Shown here piece after piece: positions 1 through 7,736 of a stretch of DNA of 64,000 nt. The translations under genes were made by a program, and so were the position numbers. Below the pieces are notes generated by a model that had not been told where the DNA came from, ran no database searches, and was given only the letters and a program-made list of their open reading frames with translations. How positions within the stretch are numbered: position 1 is the stretch's first letter; every line of letters starts with the position of its first letter. The stretch is from JBAZHE01 sp964547855 (GTDB lineage: Bacteria; Patescibacteriota; Patescibacteriia; Patescibacteriales; WJLG01), in contig CAZJPG010000004.1 in the NCBI GenBank assembly GCA_964547855.1, positions 15,386 to 79,385 of the forward strand, given 5' to 3'.

Positions 1-935
1 ATTTTTAATACTCCGACTTTGCCTTTGCCTCCGGAGAACATTCCACTTGGCGCTTTTTTATTGGCTTTATCAGCGGCATCCTTCGCCGTTCCAGCCAAAG
101 AACCCATGGTGATTATGACTTTTTCAGCCTTTGCTGGTCCGTAGTATTCAAGTAGGCCAGTATCCAAAAGAACGTCTTTGCATTCTTTGCACAAAGTTTT
201 GAAAGCCTTTTTGTATTTTTGGTACTCTTCGTTTATGAGCTTTTTAGAGTCGATGATATTTTCATGAGCTTCTTTTCTTATCTCGAAATAATGCGCCGGA
301 GTGGCTAAGGCACCCAAGGTTCTAGGATTCTCTGGGTCTAAGTAGCTGCCTTTTTTTGGTTTGTAGGTTGGCAAGAATTTTTGCACATCCTTTTCTTCTG
401 GTAGTATAACCTCCTCATAAGAATGAGTAAGCACGAAGCCGTCGACATTCACGATGGCTGGGGCCATTATTTTCTCGGCGACCTTATAGGAAATGATGTG
501 CTGCATGACCGCTTCTTGGTGATTCTCGGAGAACAATATTAAAAAGCCAGCATCGCGGATGGCCATGATGTCTTGTTGGTCGTTCCATATACTGATCGGG
601 GAGGAAATGGCACGATTGGCGCAAGTGATAACGGCCGGCAACCTCATACCAGCAATGTTGTATAACACTTCGGTCATCAACAATAATCCTTGTGAGCTGG
701 TCGAGGTATATACTCTTTCGCCGGTAGCACTGGCACCTAGTATTATCGAAGCGGCTGCGAATTCGCTTTCGGCACGCAAGTATTCATAGTCGGCTTCACC
801 ATCGGCCTTAAAGCGAGCCAGATCTTCAACGATGTGCGTTTGCGGGGTTATTGGGTAGGCCGAAATGACCGTTGGCTTGATCGCTTTGATGGTCAAGGCG
901 ATGGCACGAGACCCTTCGAGTATTTGAGGTTTCAT
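1..935 (-). CDS. porA: 2-oxoacid:ferredoxin oxidoreductase alpha subunit, partial at 3' end
   Basis: The frame is open from an ATG at 933-935 to the window edge, about 311 codons. It encodes the alpha (pyrimidine-binding) subunit of a pyruvate or branched-chain 2-oxoacid:ferredoxin oxidoreductase, which oxidatively decarboxylates a 2-oxoacid to acyl-CoA and reduced ferredoxin. Visible family motifs are AYPITPQT near residue 30, RAESEFAAAS, TSSQGL and a following RLPAV segment. It lies downstream of the gamma and delta subunit genes on the same strand, and a beta subunit would be expected beyond the left edge. The substrate (pyruvate or another 2-oxoacid) cannot be decided from this part. The C-terminus is missing only because the window ends. 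Confidence 0.93.
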   Translation of the reverse strand, partial: MKPQILEGSRAIALTIKAIKPTVISAYPITPQTHIVEDLARFKADGEADYEYLRAESEFAAASIILGASATGERVYTSTSSQGLLLMTEVLYNIAGMRLPAVITCANRAISSPISIWNDQQDIMAIRDAGFLILFSENHQEAVMQHIISYKVAEKIMAPAIVNVDGFVLTHSYEEVILPEEKDVQKFLPTYKPKKGSYLDPENPRTLGALATPAHYFEIRKEAHENIIDSKKLINEEYQKYKKAFKTLCKECKDVLLDTGLLEYYGPAKAEKVIITMGSLAGTAKDAADKANKKAPSGMFSGGKGKVGVLK

Positions 936-1033
936 AGTTTAATTGAATATTGAATACTGAATTATGAATTCAGAATTTTATTTTTATATTTATGATTCAC
1001 TATTCACTATTCAGTTTTTCGTAAAAACAAGAA

Positions 1034-1297
1034 TTATTTTTTCTCCAGTTCCATGGCAATGCATTTGACTGGGCACTCTTCGGCACAGAGGCCGCAGCCT
1101 TTGCAATAATCATAATTCGTCTCTGGTCTTTGGCCCTTTTCAGTATCTTTCATTTTTATGGCATTGTCAGGACAGACCCTGGCGCAAGTGCCACAACCAA
1201 TGCATTTTTCTTGATCGGTCTTGGGGATGAAAGTTCTCCAGTCGCCGGTCTTATTGTTCATGGTCGAACCGGGGGCGACCGTTAGATCTATAGTCAT
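1034..1297 (-). CDS. porD: 2-oxoacid:ferredoxin oxidoreductase delta subunit (2x[4Fe-4S] ferredoxin)
   Basis: An 87-residue protein with two ferredoxin cluster motifs, CIGCGTCARVCP and CKGCGLCAEECP. Each has the CxxCxxCxxxCP spacing that binds a [4Fe-4S] cluster. In four-subunit 2-oxoacid oxidoreductases this subunit takes electrons from the thiamine-diphosphate centre and passes them to ferredoxin. It sits between the gamma subunit gene (upstream, 12 nt gap) and the alpha subunit gene (downstream), the usual G-D-A-B order. The length is normal for PorD. A stretch of about 100 nt of AT-rich, gene-free sequence separates it from the alpha gene. Confidence 0.94.
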   Translation of the reverse strand: MTIDLTVAPGSTMNNKTGDWRTFIPKTDQEKCIGCGTCARVCPDNAIKMKDTEKGQRPETNYDYCKGCGLCAEECPVKCIAMELEKK

Positions 1298-1309
1298 ATT
1301 TGTTTTTAA

Positions 1310-1870
1310 TTAAGAATGATAAGCTCTTTCCAGGGCCTCTATATTCTTTTTGATTATCTCTTCGCCTTTTTCTTCGAATTTTTCCTCAATAGCTTTCTTT
1401 AACCCCTCAATGCTTAAAAGTCCGTCCAGTTTTGCCAAAGCTCCAAGAATGGTCGTGTTGGAAAGGTTTTTGCCAAAGATTTCCATAGCTATCTTGGTGG
1501 CGTCCACTGGGTAGATGTTTCCGGCTGGAACGGATTTTTTATCTTGTCCGTAGGTTAATTTTATTTCTTCCTTAGGCTTTGAGGTGTTCACTACTACGAT
1601 AACGTTCTCGTCGCAATCGGCAGTTGGATTTAAGCCTACTAAGGTTGGGTCGAGTATTATTAAAATATCAGGACTGGATACTTGCTCTCTGGTGCGTATG
1701 AAATTTTCGTCTATGCGGGCAAAGGCCTGAATAGGCGCGCCAGTACGCTCAACGCCAAAGGAAGGAAAGGCTTGCGATTGTTTGCCGTCTTTGTAAGCGG
1801 CGATAGCTAGCAATTCGGCGGCCGTGACCACTCCCTGACCACCGCGGCCATGCAATCTGATTTGTTTCAT
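1310..1870 (-). CDS. porG: 2-oxoacid:ferredoxin oxidoreductase gamma subunit
   Basis: A 186-residue protein beginning MKQIRLHGRGGQGVVTAAEL. The GRGGQGVVTAA stretch is the hallmark of the gamma (catalytic-domain) subunit of pyruvate/ketoisovalerate oxidoreductases. The central SFGVERTGAPIQAF segment is also typical. The length matches the stand-alone gamma subunit. It starts 6 nt after the stop of the upstream DsbA-like gene and is followed closely by the delta subunit gene, so the genes are probably co-transcribed. The enzyme would work in the cytoplasm with the neighbouring subunits. Confidence 0.94.
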   Translation of the reverse strand: MKQIRLHGRGGQGVVTAAELLAIAAYKDGKQSQAFPSFGVERTGAPIQAFARIDENFIRTREQVSSPDILIILDPTLVGLNPTADCDENVIVVVNTSKPKEEIKLTYGQDKKSVPAGNIYPVDATKIAMEIFGKNLSNTTILGALAKLDGLLSIEGLKKAIEEKFEEKGEEIIKKNIEALERAYHS

Positions 1871-1876
1871 ATTCGA

Positions 1877-2539
1877 TTATTGTTTTTGATTTAAAATTAG
1901 ATTTATGATCTTCTCCCAGTTGTCGAGCGGGATGTCGCCAGCCACCCTATATCCATTGACGAAGAAGGTTGGTGTGCCAGCTACGCCAAGAGTCTGTCCG
2001 TCAGCTGCGTCTTTTTGTATTTGAATCATTACGTCGCCACTTTCTAAGCAGTCTGAGAAATCTTTTTTGTTAGCCCCGACGCTAACGGCGATATTCGGTA
2101 GGCTGGAAAGATCGAAATTTCCTTGATTGGCGAATAATTTATCGTGCATCGCCCAAAAAAGACCTTGTTTGCCGGCACAGCGAGCGGCAATGGCAAGTTG
2201 GTCGGAGTTTTCATGTACGGGATAATCCTTAAAGACGATCTTAACGCTGTCTTTATATTTTATTCCTATTTGCCTGATTTTGGAGTGTGACTCTTTGCAG
2301 TATGGGCATTCGAAATCAGAGAATTCGACGATAGTTATTTTAGGTTTTTCGGACCCAAACCAGAAGTCGCCCTCGATCGGGACGGTAGAAGTCTCGGTTT
2401 GTCTTTCTATCTTTTTAGAGATGTCCGATTCGTTGTCCGCACCATCTTGCGGTCCGATGAAATAAACGATAATCGCGCAAATCAATATGATCAGACCGAA
2501 AACTATCAAGGCGATATTTTTCTTGCTCGGTTTTTCCAT
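1877..2539 (-). CDS. membrane-anchored DsbA-like thiol:disulfide protein
   Basis: A 220-residue protein with one N-terminal membrane helix (about residues 8-28), a polar linker, and a DsbA/thioredoxin-fold domain. The redox motif is CPYC (C78 and C81) in the context FSDFECPYCKESH. A cis-proline loop, VAGTPTFFVNG, is present near the C-terminus. Such proteins face outward and introduce or shuffle disulfides in secreted proteins. It heads the oxidoreductase operon, which may be coincidental. The likely clients are secreted Cys-rich proteins such as the 2757-residue one at 12586. A second paralogue is encoded at 32336. The oxidase, rather than isomerase, role is inferred from the family. Confidence 0.88.
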   Translation of the reverse strand: MEKPSKKNIALIVFGLIILICAIIVYFIGPQDGADNESDISKKIERQTETSTVPIEGDFWFGSEKPKITIVEFSDFECPYCKESHSKIRQIGIKYKDSVKIVFKDYPVHENSDQLAIAARCAGKQGLFWAMHDKLFANQGNFDLSSLPNIAVSVGANKKDFSDCLESGDVMIQIQKDAADGQTLGVAGTPTFFVNGYRVAGDIPLDNWEKIINLILNQKQ

Positions 2540-2595
2540 TGCCCTTGAGTCGTTTATTGGATTATAATATATATTGATTATAACATTTTTAATCT

Positions 2596-2745
2596 ATGTC
2601 TCCAAATGGCAAAAATAAGGATTTAGAATATTGGGAGAAGAGAATAGAGGGGAGGTCCAAAAAGCGTTCGACTAAGGGTAAGCCAAGGATGAAGGTGAGT
2701 GGCGCTGGAGTTAAAGTTTTAGAAAGGATAATAAGATCTAAATAA
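2596..2745 (+). CDS. small basic protein, function unknown
   Basis: A 49-codon ORF, from ATG at 2596 to TAA at 2743-2745, in the gap between the divergent DsbA-like gene and the tspO-like gene. The product is strongly basic (Lys/Arg-rich, with a KKRSTKGKPR stretch) and has no hydrophobic segment. It ends 7 nt before the next gene, which suggests translation as the first gene of a short operon with it. No family is recognised. A basic nucleic-acid-binding or ribosome-associated role is possible but unsupported. Confidence 0.5.
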   Translation: MSPNGKNKDLEYWEKRIEGRSKKRSTKGKPRMKVSGAGVKVLERIIRSK

Positions 2746-2752
2746 TAAAACT

Positions 2753-3214
2753 ATGAAAGATTTTTTAGCTTTGCTTGGTTTTTTGTTGGCCTCGGCCGCA
2801 ACCGCCGCCATAGGTGGCTTGGCTCCGTCGGCTGCGGGATATGTCGAATTAAGGCAGCCATTCTTTGCTCCGCCGTCTTGGTTGTTTGGACCGGTTTGGA
2901 CTTTGCTCTATGTTTTAATGGCCGTAGCCGCTTGGCTAGTTTGGCGGGAAAGAAAAAAGACCAAAGTCAAAGTGGCTTTATTTTTTTATTTCGCGCAATT
3001 AGCCTTGAATGCCTTGTGGACGTTGATATTCTTTTTATGGATGGCCAGATTTTGGGCCGTGGTCGAAATAATTATCCTCTTCGTGTTCATTTTTGTGACT
3101 ACGTTGTTTTTCGGACGCATCAAAAAGGCATCGGCCTATCTAATGATCCCGTACATGGCTTGGGTGATCTTTGCCACAGTTTTAGCTTCGGCAGTTTGGT
3201 ATCTTAATAGATGA
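2753..3214 (+). CDS. tspO: TspO/MBR family membrane protein
   Basis: A 153-residue, five-helix membrane protein. The family signature is visible: GLAPSAAGYVELRQPFFAPP, then WLFGPVWTLLYVLMAVAAW, then a late ALNALWTLIFF segment. TspO proteins bind porphyrins and other tetrapyrroles or sterols and act in stress or transport. The length and the tryptophan-rich pattern are standard. It follows the 49-codon basic ORF by 7 nt and precedes exonuclease III by 24 nt on the same strand. Its ligand in this organism is unknown. No heme-pathway genes are visible in the window. Confidence 0.92.
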   Translation: MKDFLALLGFLLASAATAAIGGLAPSAAGYVELRQPFFAPPSWLFGPVWTLLYVLMAVAAWLVWRERKKTKVKVALFFYFAQLALNALWTLIFFLWMARFWAVVEIIILFVFIFVTTLFFGRIKKASAYLMIPYMAWVIFATVLASAVWYLNR

Positions 3215-3238
3215 TCGTCAGTTAATCTTTGATAATAT

Positions 3239-3997
3239 ATGATGAGATTTTTTTCTTGGAATGTGAACGGTCTTAGGGCAGTGATAAAAAAGGGATTTAA
3301 CGAATTTCTTAAAAAAGAGAAGCCAGATATTTTAGGGTTGCAGGAAATAAAAATATCGGAAGAGGCTAGAAAAAAAGAAGAATTCGATTTTGCCGGTTAT
3401 CAAGAATTTTGGAATTGCGCCAAGCGTCCAGGTTACTCGGGTACGGCCGTCTTGGTTAAGGAAGGAATTAAAGTCGTTGGTCGTGTAAAATTTCCAAATG
3501 ACGACGAAGGACGAGTGTTGATTTTGGAATTCGGTAAATTTTATTTTGTTAACGTTTATTTTCCAAACGCCAATCATGAGTTGAGCCGACTTGATTTCAA
3601 AATGGAATTCAACGATAGATTACTGAAGTTTTTAAAGAAGCTTGAGAAGAAAAAGCCTTTGGTCGTTTGTGGTGATTACAATGTCGCTTATGAGCCTATC
3701 GACTTGGCGAGGCCAAAAGAAAACGAGGGCAATCCTGGTTATACTAAGGAAGAAAGGGGTTGGTTTTCGAAGTTCATGAAGGCTGGTTTTAAAGATACTT
3801 TTCGCATTTTAAACCCGGAAAAAGTCCAATATTCTTGGTGGAGTTTTAGAGCAGGGGCCAGATCGAGAAATGTCGGGTGGAGGATTGACTATTTTTGTGT
3901 TTCGTGTAATATTATCAATAAAGTTAGCAGTTCTTTTATAAAAGATGGAATTACCGGCAGTGATCATGCTCCGGTCGGAGTAGAGATAAAAATGTAA
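3239..3997 (+). CDS. xth: exodeoxyribonuclease III / AP endonuclease
   Basis: A 252-residue ExoIII/APE1-type endonuclease/exonuclease/phosphatase-fold enzyme. Motifs in order are FSWNVNGLRA at the N-terminus, LQEIK (metal-binding Glu), VYFPNA, CGDYNVA (catalytic Asp/Asn) and SDHAPVGVEI at the C-terminus (catalytic Asp-His). It cuts DNA 5' to abasic sites and removes 3' blocks during base-excision repair. The length is typical. The gene overlaps no neighbour; three tiny ORFs follow on the same strand. Confidence 0.95.
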   Translation: MMRFFSWNVNGLRAVIKKGFNEFLKKEKPDILGLQEIKISEEARKKEEFDFAGYQEFWNCAKRPGYSGTAVLVKEGIKVVGRVKFPNDDEGRVLILEFGKFYFVNVYFPNANHELSRLDFKMEFNDRLLKFLKKLEKKKPLVVCGDYNVAYEPIDLARPKENEGNPGYTKEERGWFSKFMKAGFKDTFRILNPEKVQYSWWSFRAGARSRNVGWRIDYFCVSCNIINKVSSSFIKDGITGSDHAPVGVEIKM

Positions 3998-4013
3998 ACA
4001 GGGAGGGATCGTT

Positions 4014-4157
4014 ATGGGTAGTGTTCCTGATTGGTTGATTTTAGTTCTATTCTTTGTGGTGATGTTGGTGTCTTGTACGGCTGGTGGATGGCTTGGAATA
4101 AAATATGTCATCAACAAAGTAATTGGTTTTATAGCTCGTTATAGCAAAAATGGTTAA
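4014..4157 (+). CDS. small single-pass membrane protein
   Basis: A 47-residue ORF starting at ATG 4014, preceded by a Shine-Dalgarno-like GGGAGGG about 8 nt upstream. Residues 7-34 form one long hydrophobic stretch (rich in V, L and F) with a short basic tail. It overlaps the beginning of an alternative start for the next ORF, and together with the following two ORFs it forms a run of small genes. No family is recognised. It resembles small membrane peptides only in composition. Confidence 0.5.
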   Translation: MGSVPDWLILVLFFVVMLVSCTAGGWLGIKYVINKVIGFIARYSKNG

Positions 4158-4176
4158 TCTTAAAGAGGCGGTGAAC

Positions 4177-4350
4177 ATGAAAAAAAGTTTTTGGTTGGTG
4201 TCAGCGCTTGTTTCGGTCGGTGCGATATTCGTTTTGGCCGGCATGACGGCTTTGGCCTTAGTTTGGCCGAGCTACAGGAGGATCTTCGCAGCCGAATTAT
4301 CCGAGGCCGTGGATCGTGGACATGAGGCTGGTGCGTATCCGGTTGATTAG
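4177..4350 (+). CDS. small membrane protein or signal-anchored peptide
   Basis: A 57-residue ORF starting at ATG 4177. This start is chosen over an in-frame ATG at 4150 because a purine-rich ribosome-binding site (AAAGAGGCGG) lies just upstream of 4177 and a Lys-rich hydrophobic signal (MKKSFWLV...) follows it. Residues 5-30 are hydrophobic, and the tail is acidic/His-rich. The function is unknown. It follows the 47-residue ORF and precedes a 91-residue ORF in the same direction. Confidence 0.5.
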   Translation: MKKSFWLVSALVSVGAIFVLAGMTALALVWPSYRRIFAAELSEAVDRGHEAGAYPVD

Positions 4351-4374
4351 GATGCGGCTGGTTAGGGGGTTGTC

Positions 4375-4650
4375 ATGATTTTGCCAAGAGTGAAACTGAA
4401 AAAGAGAGAAGGTAGCGATAGTTATTTTATAAATGACGGCAAAAGAATATCGGCTATCAATGAATCATTTCTCAGTAATTCGGATTTATCGGTGATAGGC
4501 GTAGTCAAAGAGAATGAGAGGACTTGGTTCATTCGTAGTGATGATGTCGAGAATGGTGATGTTATTTGGGTCGAGGCGACGTTCGATGAGGTCGCCAGAT
4601 ACCAAGAGACCGGCAAAAAGGATTTTTTGAAAGAAGATTTACCGCTTTAA
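4375..4650 (+). CDS. hypothetical small soluble protein
   Basis: A 91-residue protein, acidic to neutral, without membrane segments. It starts with MILPRVKLKKREGSDSYF and contains an FIRSDDVENGDVIWV segment that looks beta-rich. It ends just before a clear intrinsic terminator (4661-4687), which closes this run of small genes. No family is recognised. The upstream purine run AGGGGG supports the ATG at 4375. Confidence 0.55.
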   Translation: MILPRVKLKKREGSDSYFINDGKRISAINESFLSNSDLSVIGVVKENERTWFIRSDDVENGDVIWVEATFDEVARYQETGKKDFLKEDLPL

Positions 4651-4660
4651 TAGCGGATGG

Positions 4661-4687
4661 GCGACTGTGATAACAGCCGCTTTTTTA
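4661..4687 (+). terminator. intrinsic terminator after the 4014-4650 small-gene run
   Basis: The stem GCGACTGT / ACAGCCGC (one mismatch, GATA loop) is followed directly by a T6 run. Confidence 0.75.
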
Positions 4688-4722
4688 TTGGGTAAAGGCA
4701 ATTTTAAATGATGTTTTTTAAT

Positions 4723-4751
4723 TTGCTTTTTTGTTTTTTTTAGGTTAAAAT
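4723..4751 (+). promoter_or_regulatory. probable sigma70-type promoter for leuS
   Basis: TTGCTT at 4723-4728 and TAAAAT at 4746-4751 are separated by 17 nt. The first codon of leuS is 36 nt further on. Confidence 0.55.
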
Positions 4752-4786
4752 CGGAATAAGCGAATATTAAATAAAGTCTTTGATAT

Positions 4787-7675
4787 ATGGAAAGATACGA
4801 TCACAAAGCCATTGAGAAAAAATGGCAAACAAAATGGGAGGAAGATGGGGTATACAAGACCGGAGAAGACCGCTCTAAGCCGAAGTATTATGTTTTGGAC
4901 ATGTTTCCCTATCCATCAGGGGCTGGTTTGCATATCGGTCATGTTAAGGGTTATTCGGCGACCGACGTTCTGGCTAGGATGAAAAGAATGCAAGGCTTCA
5001 ATGTTTTGCACCCGATCGGTTGGGACGCTTTTGGTTTGCCGGCGGAGAACTATGCTTTAAAGAATAAAGTCCACCCTAAAATTCAAACAGAGGAGAATGT
5101 ATCTTATTTTAAGCAACAGCTTAAGGGTTTGGGTTTTTCTTACGATTGGGACAGAGAGATAAATACTACGGATCCGGAGTATTATAGATGGACGCAGTGG
5201 GCCTTTATTAAGATGTGGGAGAAAGGTTTGGCCTACGAGTCGTTCGAGCCGATCATTTGGTGCCCATCTTGCCAGACTGGCTTGGCTATGGAGGATTTGG
5301 AAGACGGAAAGTGCGAGCGCTGCGGCAGTGAGATCGAGCGCAAGCCAATGCGCCAGTGGGTTATAAAAATAACTCAATATGCTGATCGTTTGCTTGCCGA
5401 TTTGGATAAATTACCGGGATGGGAGGAGTCGATCAAGGAGATGCAGCGCAATTGGATAGGAAAATCAGAAGGTGCGGAGATAATATTTCAAATAAAAAAT
5501 AAAAAAGAAGAAACAAAGAATGAGGGGGTAAAAGTCTTTACTACGCGTCCGGACACTTTATTTGGAGTAAGCTATGTGGTTCTCGCGCCAGAACACCCGT
5601 TGATCGGCGAATTGCGGTCAGATATCGGCAACTGGGGAGAGGTTGAGGAGTACATCGAAAAGGCTAGGGCCAAGACTGATTTACAAAGGACCGATTTGAA
5701 CAAAGACAAGACTGGTATGAAGCTGGATGGTGTTATGGCAATAAATCCAGTTAACGATGAAAAGGTTCCAGTATTCGTCGCTGATTATGTTTTGGCTAAT
5801 TATGGCACTGGTGCGGTAATGGCCGTTCCAGCGCACGATCAGCGTGATTATGAATTCGCCCGCAAATATAGTTTGCCAATGAAGCAAGTGATCAGGCCAA
5901 AGGATTGTTCTTGGGATGACATAAACAAGGTCTTAAAAGGATTGAAAAATATTAAATCCATAGCCGATGAGAGCGGGGTCAAGTTTTGGCTAATGGGAGG
6001 ATTGGCCTGTGCTTTCCACAATGGAGTTATATATCGTCAGCATGGAGACTTGGATCTTATAGTCGAGAATGAAGTCGATCTCTCTGGATTCGGTTTAGTT
6101 TTGGAAAAGGCGGGTTTTTTGAAAAAAGGAGAAGAAGTGGACTGTGAAGACCCGAGCCGCAATCATTGTATATATAAGAACGACGAAGGATTGGAGGTCG
6201 GAGTCAGTCTTTATAAACATTTGCCTGATTTTAAGACTCCTGGCCTATCAGAGGAAAAGAAAAAATATAGTGACGTGGAAACTCTCGTGATCAGCCGTGA
6301 ATATGCCGAGATTTTTAAGCAGCATCAAATAGAGAAGCGCAACCTTCCTAAAGATATTTTGGATAAGCAATATTTTGGTGGAAAGGCCTTTGAGGACGAG
6401 GGTGCTTGTGTGAACTCTGATTTTTTAGATGGTCTACCGACGGACGAGGCTAAGAAAAAAATGACAGAATGGCTTGAGCAAAACGAAAAAGGAAAAAAGA
6501 AGGTTAATTATAAATTGAACGATTGGGTGTTCTCCAGACAAAGATATTGGGGTGAGCCGATTCCTTTCGTGCATTGTGAAAAGTGTGGCACTGTGCCCGT
6601 TTCTGTCGACGAGTTGCCGGTTAAATTGCCGGATGTCGAGCATTATGAGCCGACCGGAACGGGGGAGTCTCCATTGGCGAATATCACGGATTGGGTTAAT
6701 ACGACTTGTCCTAAATGCGGTGGAGCGGCTAAGCGCGAGACCAACACGATGCCGCAATGGGCTGGTTCTTCTTGGTATTATTTGCGTTATATGGACCCAA
6801 AGAATGATGAAGCTTTGGTCGATTTGGCCAAGGAGAAATATTGGTCGCCAATCGATTTCTATGTCGGCGGCGCCGAGCATGCCACCCGTCATCTGATCTA
6901 TGCTCGTTTTTGGCATAAGTTCTTATTTGATATTGGCGTCGTTAATTACGAAGAACCGTTCACTAAGTTGCAGCATGTCGGGCTTGTTTTAGGTACTGAC
7001 GGCAGAAAGATCAGTAAGCGCTTGAACAACGGAGCCAATCCTTTGGATGTGGCGGCGGAATTCGGCGCCGACGCTTTACGCATCTATGAGAATTTCATGG
7101 GTCCATTTGGCCAGTCTTGTGCCTGGGGCAGCAATGGCCCTGTGGGTGTGCGTCGATTTTTAGATAAAGTTTGGGCGATAGCCAATAGTGGTTTTTCTCC
7201 TGAAAGCAGTAAGGAAGTTTTGAATTTGCTTCACAAGACCATTAAAAAGGTCGGTGACGATATTGCGGAGTTTAATTTGAATACGGCCGTCTCGGCTATG
7301 ATGATCATGGTCAACGCTATCGATGAGCAGGGGATTTCTAAGGAAGATTTTTCAAAGTTCATACAAATACTTTCGCCTTTTGCCCCGCATCTTTGCGAGG
7401 AGATTTGGCATGATAAATTAGGACAGCAAGATGGTGTCTTTAAGACCGAGTGGCCGAAATATGACGAAACTTTAATGAGGGACGAAGTTATAAATTTGGT
7501 AGTTCAGGTCAATGGTAAATTACGCGCCACTCTTAAAGTGTCTCCAGAGATAAACGAAGACGAGGCCAAGAAGGTCGCGTTCGAAAACGCCGATGTTAAA
7601 AAGTGGGTCGATGGCAAAGAGATTGTTAAAGTAGTTTTTGTCCCGGGCAAACTTTTGAATTTTGTAGTAAGATAG
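4787..7675 (+). CDS. leuS: leucyl-tRNA synthetase with inserted nucleotidyltransferase-like domain
   Basis: A 962-residue class I synthetase that charges tRNA-Leu. The HIGH motif (HIGH, about residues 48-51), a zinc ribbon (CPSC...CERC, about 159-180), CP1 editing motifs (TTRPDTLFG, then GTGAVMAVPAHDQRDYEFA), the SRQRYWG box, a second zinc pair (CEKC...CPKC, about 600-645) and a KMSKS variant, KISKR (about 741-745), are all in the expected order. Between KQVIRP (about 369) and FEDEGACVNS (about 532), where most LeuRS have a few residues, there is an insert of about 155 residues. The insert carries LMGGLACAFHNG and HGDLDLIV, the GG...DxD pattern of aminoglycoside/lincosamide-type nucleotidyltransferases. 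The frame stays open and all synthetase motifs are kept, so the enzyme is probably active. Confidence 0.96.
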   Translation: MERYDHKAIEKKWQTKWEEDGVYKTGEDRSKPKYYVLDMFPYPSGAGLHIGHVKGYSATDVLARMKRMQGFNVLHPIGWDAFGLPAENYALKNKVHPKIQTEENVSYFKQQLKGLGFSYDWDREINTTDPEYYRWTQWAFIKMWEKGLAYESFEPIIWCPSCQTGLAMEDLEDGKCERCGSEIERKPMRQWVIKITQYADRLLADLDKLPGWEESIKEMQRNWIGKSEGAEIIFQIKNKKEETKNEGVKVFTTRPDTLFGVSYVVLAPEHPLIGELRSDIGNWGEVEEYIEKARAKTDLQRTDLNKDKTGMKLDGVMAINPVNDEKVPVFVADYVLANYGTGAVMAVPAHDQRDYEFARKYSLPMKQVIRPKDCSWDDINKVLKGLKNIKSIADESGVKFWLMGGLACAFHNGVIYRQHGDLDLIVENEVDLSGFGLVLEKAGFLKKGEEVDCEDPSRNHCIYKNDEGLEVGVSLYKHLPDFKTPGLSEEKKKYSDVETLVISREYAEIFKQHQIEKRNLPKDILDKQYFGGKAFEDEGACVNSDFLDGLPTDEAKKKMTEWLEQNEKGKKKVNYKLNDWVFSRQRYWGEPIPFVHCEKCGTVPVSVDELPVKLPDVEHYEPTGTGESPLANITDWVNTTCPKCGGAAKRETNTMPQWAGSSWYYLRYMDPKNDEALVDLAKEKYWSPIDFYVGGAEHATRHLIYARFWHKFLFDIGVVNYEEPFTKLQHVGLVLGTDGRKISKRLNNGANPLDVAAEFGADALRIYENFMGPFGQSCAWGSNGPVGVRRFLDKVWAIANSGFSPESSKEVLNLLHKTIKKVGDDIAEFNLNTAVSAMMIMVNAIDEQGISKEDFSKFIQILSPFAPHLCEEIWHDKLGQQDGVFKTEWPKYDETLMRDEVINLVVQVNGKLRATLKVSPEINEDEAKKVAFENADVKKWVDGKEIVKVVFVPGKLLNFVVR

Positions 7676-7736
7676 ATAATATAAAAAATTTTCGCGTAGC
7701 CCATAAAGAGTTGCGCGTCTCACATTCACGCACAAA

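Noticed and set aside
5890..6385. leuS as a chimera or assembly error because of the insert
   Set aside because: The frame is continuous, codon use does not change sharply, and all LeuRS motifs are present and in order on both sides.
6434..6916. 160-codon minus-strand ORF inside leuS
   Set aside because: Antisense shadow of a conserved catalytic region.
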